Source: Dyella terrae (GTDB taxonomy: Bacteria > Pseudomonadota > Gammaproteobacteria > Xanthomonadales > Rhodanobacteraceae). Taken from it: a stretch of DNA of 64,000 nt. The stretch's first letter is position 1, and each line of letters opens with the position of its first letter. The DNA is taken from the NCBI RefSeq assembly GCF_004322705.1, contig NZ_SIZZ01000001.1, forward strand, positions 62,001-126,000. The letters are read 5' to 3'. The notes beneath the pieces were generated by a model. That model made no database searches, had not been told where the DNA came from, and saw only the letters and a list, made by a program, of their open reading frames with translations. The translations under genes and the position numbers were made by a program. Below are positions 62,508 through 64,000 of the stretch, in pieces.

Positions 62508-63137
62508 TCAGGCTCCCTTGTCGAGCAACAGTTGCAGGTCGTGCACGAGGTCGTCCTGCGGATTGGCGGGGGTAGACAGCAGGCGAGCCTTGCCATCGCG
62601 ATCAAACAGGTAAAGCGCCGAGCTGTGGCTGACTTCGTACTGCCCGTCGCCCTTGTCCGGTTCGCGCGTGTAGGCCGAGCGATAGCGTTTGCTGAGCGCC
62701 TCCACGGCACGAGGCGTACCCGACAGGCCCACGGCACGAGGATCGAAGGCGTTGACGTAAGCGTGCATGATGTCGGGGGTGTCGCGCGCGGGATCGACGC
62801 TGACGAACAGAATGCGCACGTTGTCCGCGGCGGGGCCGACCTTGGTGAGGACCTGGTGCAACTGCGCCAGCGTCAGCGGGCAGACATCGGGGCAGTGCGT
62901 GTAACCGAAGTAGAGGATGACCACCTTGCCGCGATAGTCCGCACCGCTGACCTCCTTGCCATGGTCATCGACCAGCTTGAAGTCGAGGTCGGGCATGTGG
63001 CCGCTGACATTGGTCAGACGCCAGGGCTGGTCGCCGCGCTGGCAGGCACCGAGCAGGAGCGCGCCCATCATCAGACCAAGCAGGGCGAGCAGGCGGAAGC
63101 GCCGAGAGGGCTTCGTGCGAGAATCATGGGCATTCAT
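62508..63137 (-). CDS. SCO1/SenC-family copper chaperone lipoprotein
   Basis: The 209-residue protein has a lipoprotein signal ending LLLGAC at about residue 33 and a thioredoxin fold with GYTHCPDVCPLTL (CxxxC copper site), FVSVDPARDTP, and the copper-binding histidine in VSHSSALYLFD. SCO proteins load the CuA centre of cytochrome c oxidase and handle thiol redox. ATG at 63137 is chosen; the longer frame overlaps the DUF423 gene. It is divergent from the DUF423 gene with 52 bp between starts. Confidence 0.94.
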   Translation of the reverse strand: MNAHDSRTKPSRRFRLLALLGLMMGALLLGACQRGDQPWRLTNVSGHMPDLDFKLVDDHGKEVSGADYRGKVVILYFGYTHCPDVCPLTLAQLHQVLTKVGPAADNVRILFVSVDPARDTPDIMHAYVNAFDPRAVGLSGTPRAVEALSKRYRSAYTREPDKGDGQYEVSHSSALYLFDRDGKARLLSTPANPQDDLVHDLQLLLDKGA

Positions 63138-63189
63138 GGCGCAGAGGATACGACACCCGCGCCCCCTTCGATCCCAGGAGTTGAATCCC

Positions 63190-63573
63190 ATGCGACAACC
63201 TGTCAGTCCGGCCGTGGGAGCGCTCGCGGGCCTGCTGGGTGCCAGCGGCGTGGCACTTGGAGCTTTTGGCGCGCATGCCCTGCAAGGCGTGCTGGATGAA
63301 CGAGGCGTCGAACTGTGGCGTACCGCGGTCAATTACCACTTCTGGCACGCGCTGGCATTTGTACTGGTGGCATTGACGGCTGCCGGGCGCGCACGCTCGG
63401 TGGCATTGGCGGCGTTCGGATGGGGTGTCGTGTTGTTCAGCGGAAGCCTTTACGCCCTGGCGCTGGGCGCGCCGCGGTGGTGCGGTGCCATCACACCCGT
63501 CGGTGGCGTCGCGTTTATCGCGGGATGGCTGGCGCTTGGCCGGGCGCTGACGCGTCGCGCCGGCCAGGAGTGA
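63190..63573 (+). CDS. DUF423-family membrane protein
   Basis: The 127-residue protein has four predicted helices. GASGVALGAFGAHALQGVLDE at about 15-37, WRTAVNYHFWHALAFVLV, and FSGSLYALALGAPRW followed by TPVGGVAF are the DUF423 (YgdD) signatures. Function is unknown. ATG at 63190 gives the family N terminus. It ends 1 base before the convergent CAAX protease gene. Confidence 0.9.
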   Translation: MRQPVSPAVGALAGLLGASGVALGAFGAHALQGVLDERGVELWRTAVNYHFWHALAFVLVALTAAGRARSVALAAFGWGVVLFSGSLYALALGAPRWCGAITPVGGVAFIAGWLALGRALTRRAGQE

Positions 63574-63574
63574 T

Positions 63575-64000
63575 TCAGGTCAGCGCCGGTGCTGCGACGT
63601 GCAGCACCAGGTCCGCACAGAAGTGCGCGACCATCGCGTGCTCCAGCCCTCGCCGCCAGTAAAGCAGTCCGCACGCCACGCCGACGATGCCGTTCAGCGC
63701 AAGAATGCGCGTGATGCCCATGGCGTCCAGGGGCAAGCCTGCCGCGATGGCCGCAGGCAAGTGGCCGGCGCCAAACAGCAGGGCCGCCATCACCGCACCG
63801 GTCACGAACATCCATGCCCGCACGTGATGGCCGCGCCATGCGGCCAGCAACCAGACCATCACGCTCATCACGCCGAGCCGGAAGATGATCTCTTCCGCGC
63901 TGCCGCCGTAGAACGAGGCCAGTGCGCCGCGCCAGATCTGCGGTGTGGCGGCCGCGTGTCCCGTCGTGAGCATCCGCGTGTCGATCGCGACGATGACGAC
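63575..64000 (-). CDS. CPBP/CAAX-type intramembrane protease family (partial)
   Basis: The C-terminal 142 residues are visible and the frame runs past the right edge with no stop. SAEEIIFRLGVMSVM holds the conserved EExxxR motif and LLFGAGHLPAAIA and VAHFCADLVLHV hold the two later His motifs of the CPBP (Abi) family of membrane metalloproteases. About four hydrophobic segments are present. The real start lies outside the window, although an internal ATG occurs at 63973. Confidence 0.85.
   Translation of the reverse strand, partial: VVIVAIDTRMLTTGHAAATPQIWRGALASFYGGSAEEIIFRLGVMSVMVWLLAAWRGHHVRAWMFVTGAVMAALLFGAGHLPAAIAAGLPLDAMGITRILALNGIVGVACGLLYWRRGLEHAMVAHFCADLVLHVAAPALT

Overview
The window is a high-GC gammaproteobacterial chromosome segment. 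Gene content and order point to the Xanthomonadales, most likely Rhodanobacteraceae (Luteibacter/Dyella/Rhodanobacter-like). This is inferred from the rpsB-tsf-pyrH-frr-uppS-cdsA-dxr-rseP-bamA-lpxD-fabZ-lpxA-lpxB-rnhB order, the map-glnD-dapD-dapE cluster and the accessory families. Nearly all sequence is coding, and I saw no tRNA, rRNA, CRISPR array, prophage or intact insertion sequence.

Layout: 1-451 is the 5' end of dnaE. 588-4138 holds a membrane diguanylate cyclase, an APC amino-acid permease and a possible 75-residue protein; this block separates dnaE from rnhB. 4651-19763 is a minus-strand housekeeping superoperon for envelope and translation. It runs from a strong promoter near 20031-20060 through S2, EF-Ts, UMP kinase, RRF, UPP synthase, CdsA, Dxr, RseP, BamA, LpxD, FabZ, LpxA, LpxB and RNase HII. 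A plus-strand membrane-protein gene sits between tsf and pyrH. 20119-27826 (plus) carries map, glnD, dapD, an ArsC-like gene, a DUF2165 gene, a ferritin-like/VIT iron transporter and dapE. 27840-32150 holds a penicillin-acylase-family enzyme, an NAGPA-like lipoprotein and two Nudix hydrolases.

32184-38681 is the least explained block. It encodes a condensing enzyme and a private acyl carrier protein (minus), a FemAB/GNAT-like acyltransferase and an arginase-fold protein (plus), then a minus operon of alpha/beta hydrolase, two small EamA/SMR transporters and a DegT-type aminotransferase. It looks like a self-contained pathway that makes, tailors and exports an acylated amino compound. The product is unknown.

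38813-47679 carries a small exported protein, a bipartite lipoate ligase (LplA plus a separate C-terminal domain protein), parC, a chitin-active LPMO, a GumN/TraB protein, a proline iminopeptidase and a cyclopropane fatty acid synthase. 47711-48580 is a fluoride module: a riboswitch, crcB and a DUF190 gene. Next come a Bcr/CflA exporter, an HExxH protein, minCDE with an overlapping GNAT gene, a DesK/NarL-type two-component pair, a SRPBCC/GyrI-like membrane-anchored protein, a Gld-type ABC system and a copper/cytochrome-oxidase group (CtaG, PCu(A)C, SCO). The window ends with a DUF423 gene and a truncated CAAX protease gene.

Two intergenic sites, near 20.9-21.1 kb and 55.3-55.7 kb, carry related hairpin repeats. 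Their stems change by compensatory substitutions while the TGTGAA tail is kept.
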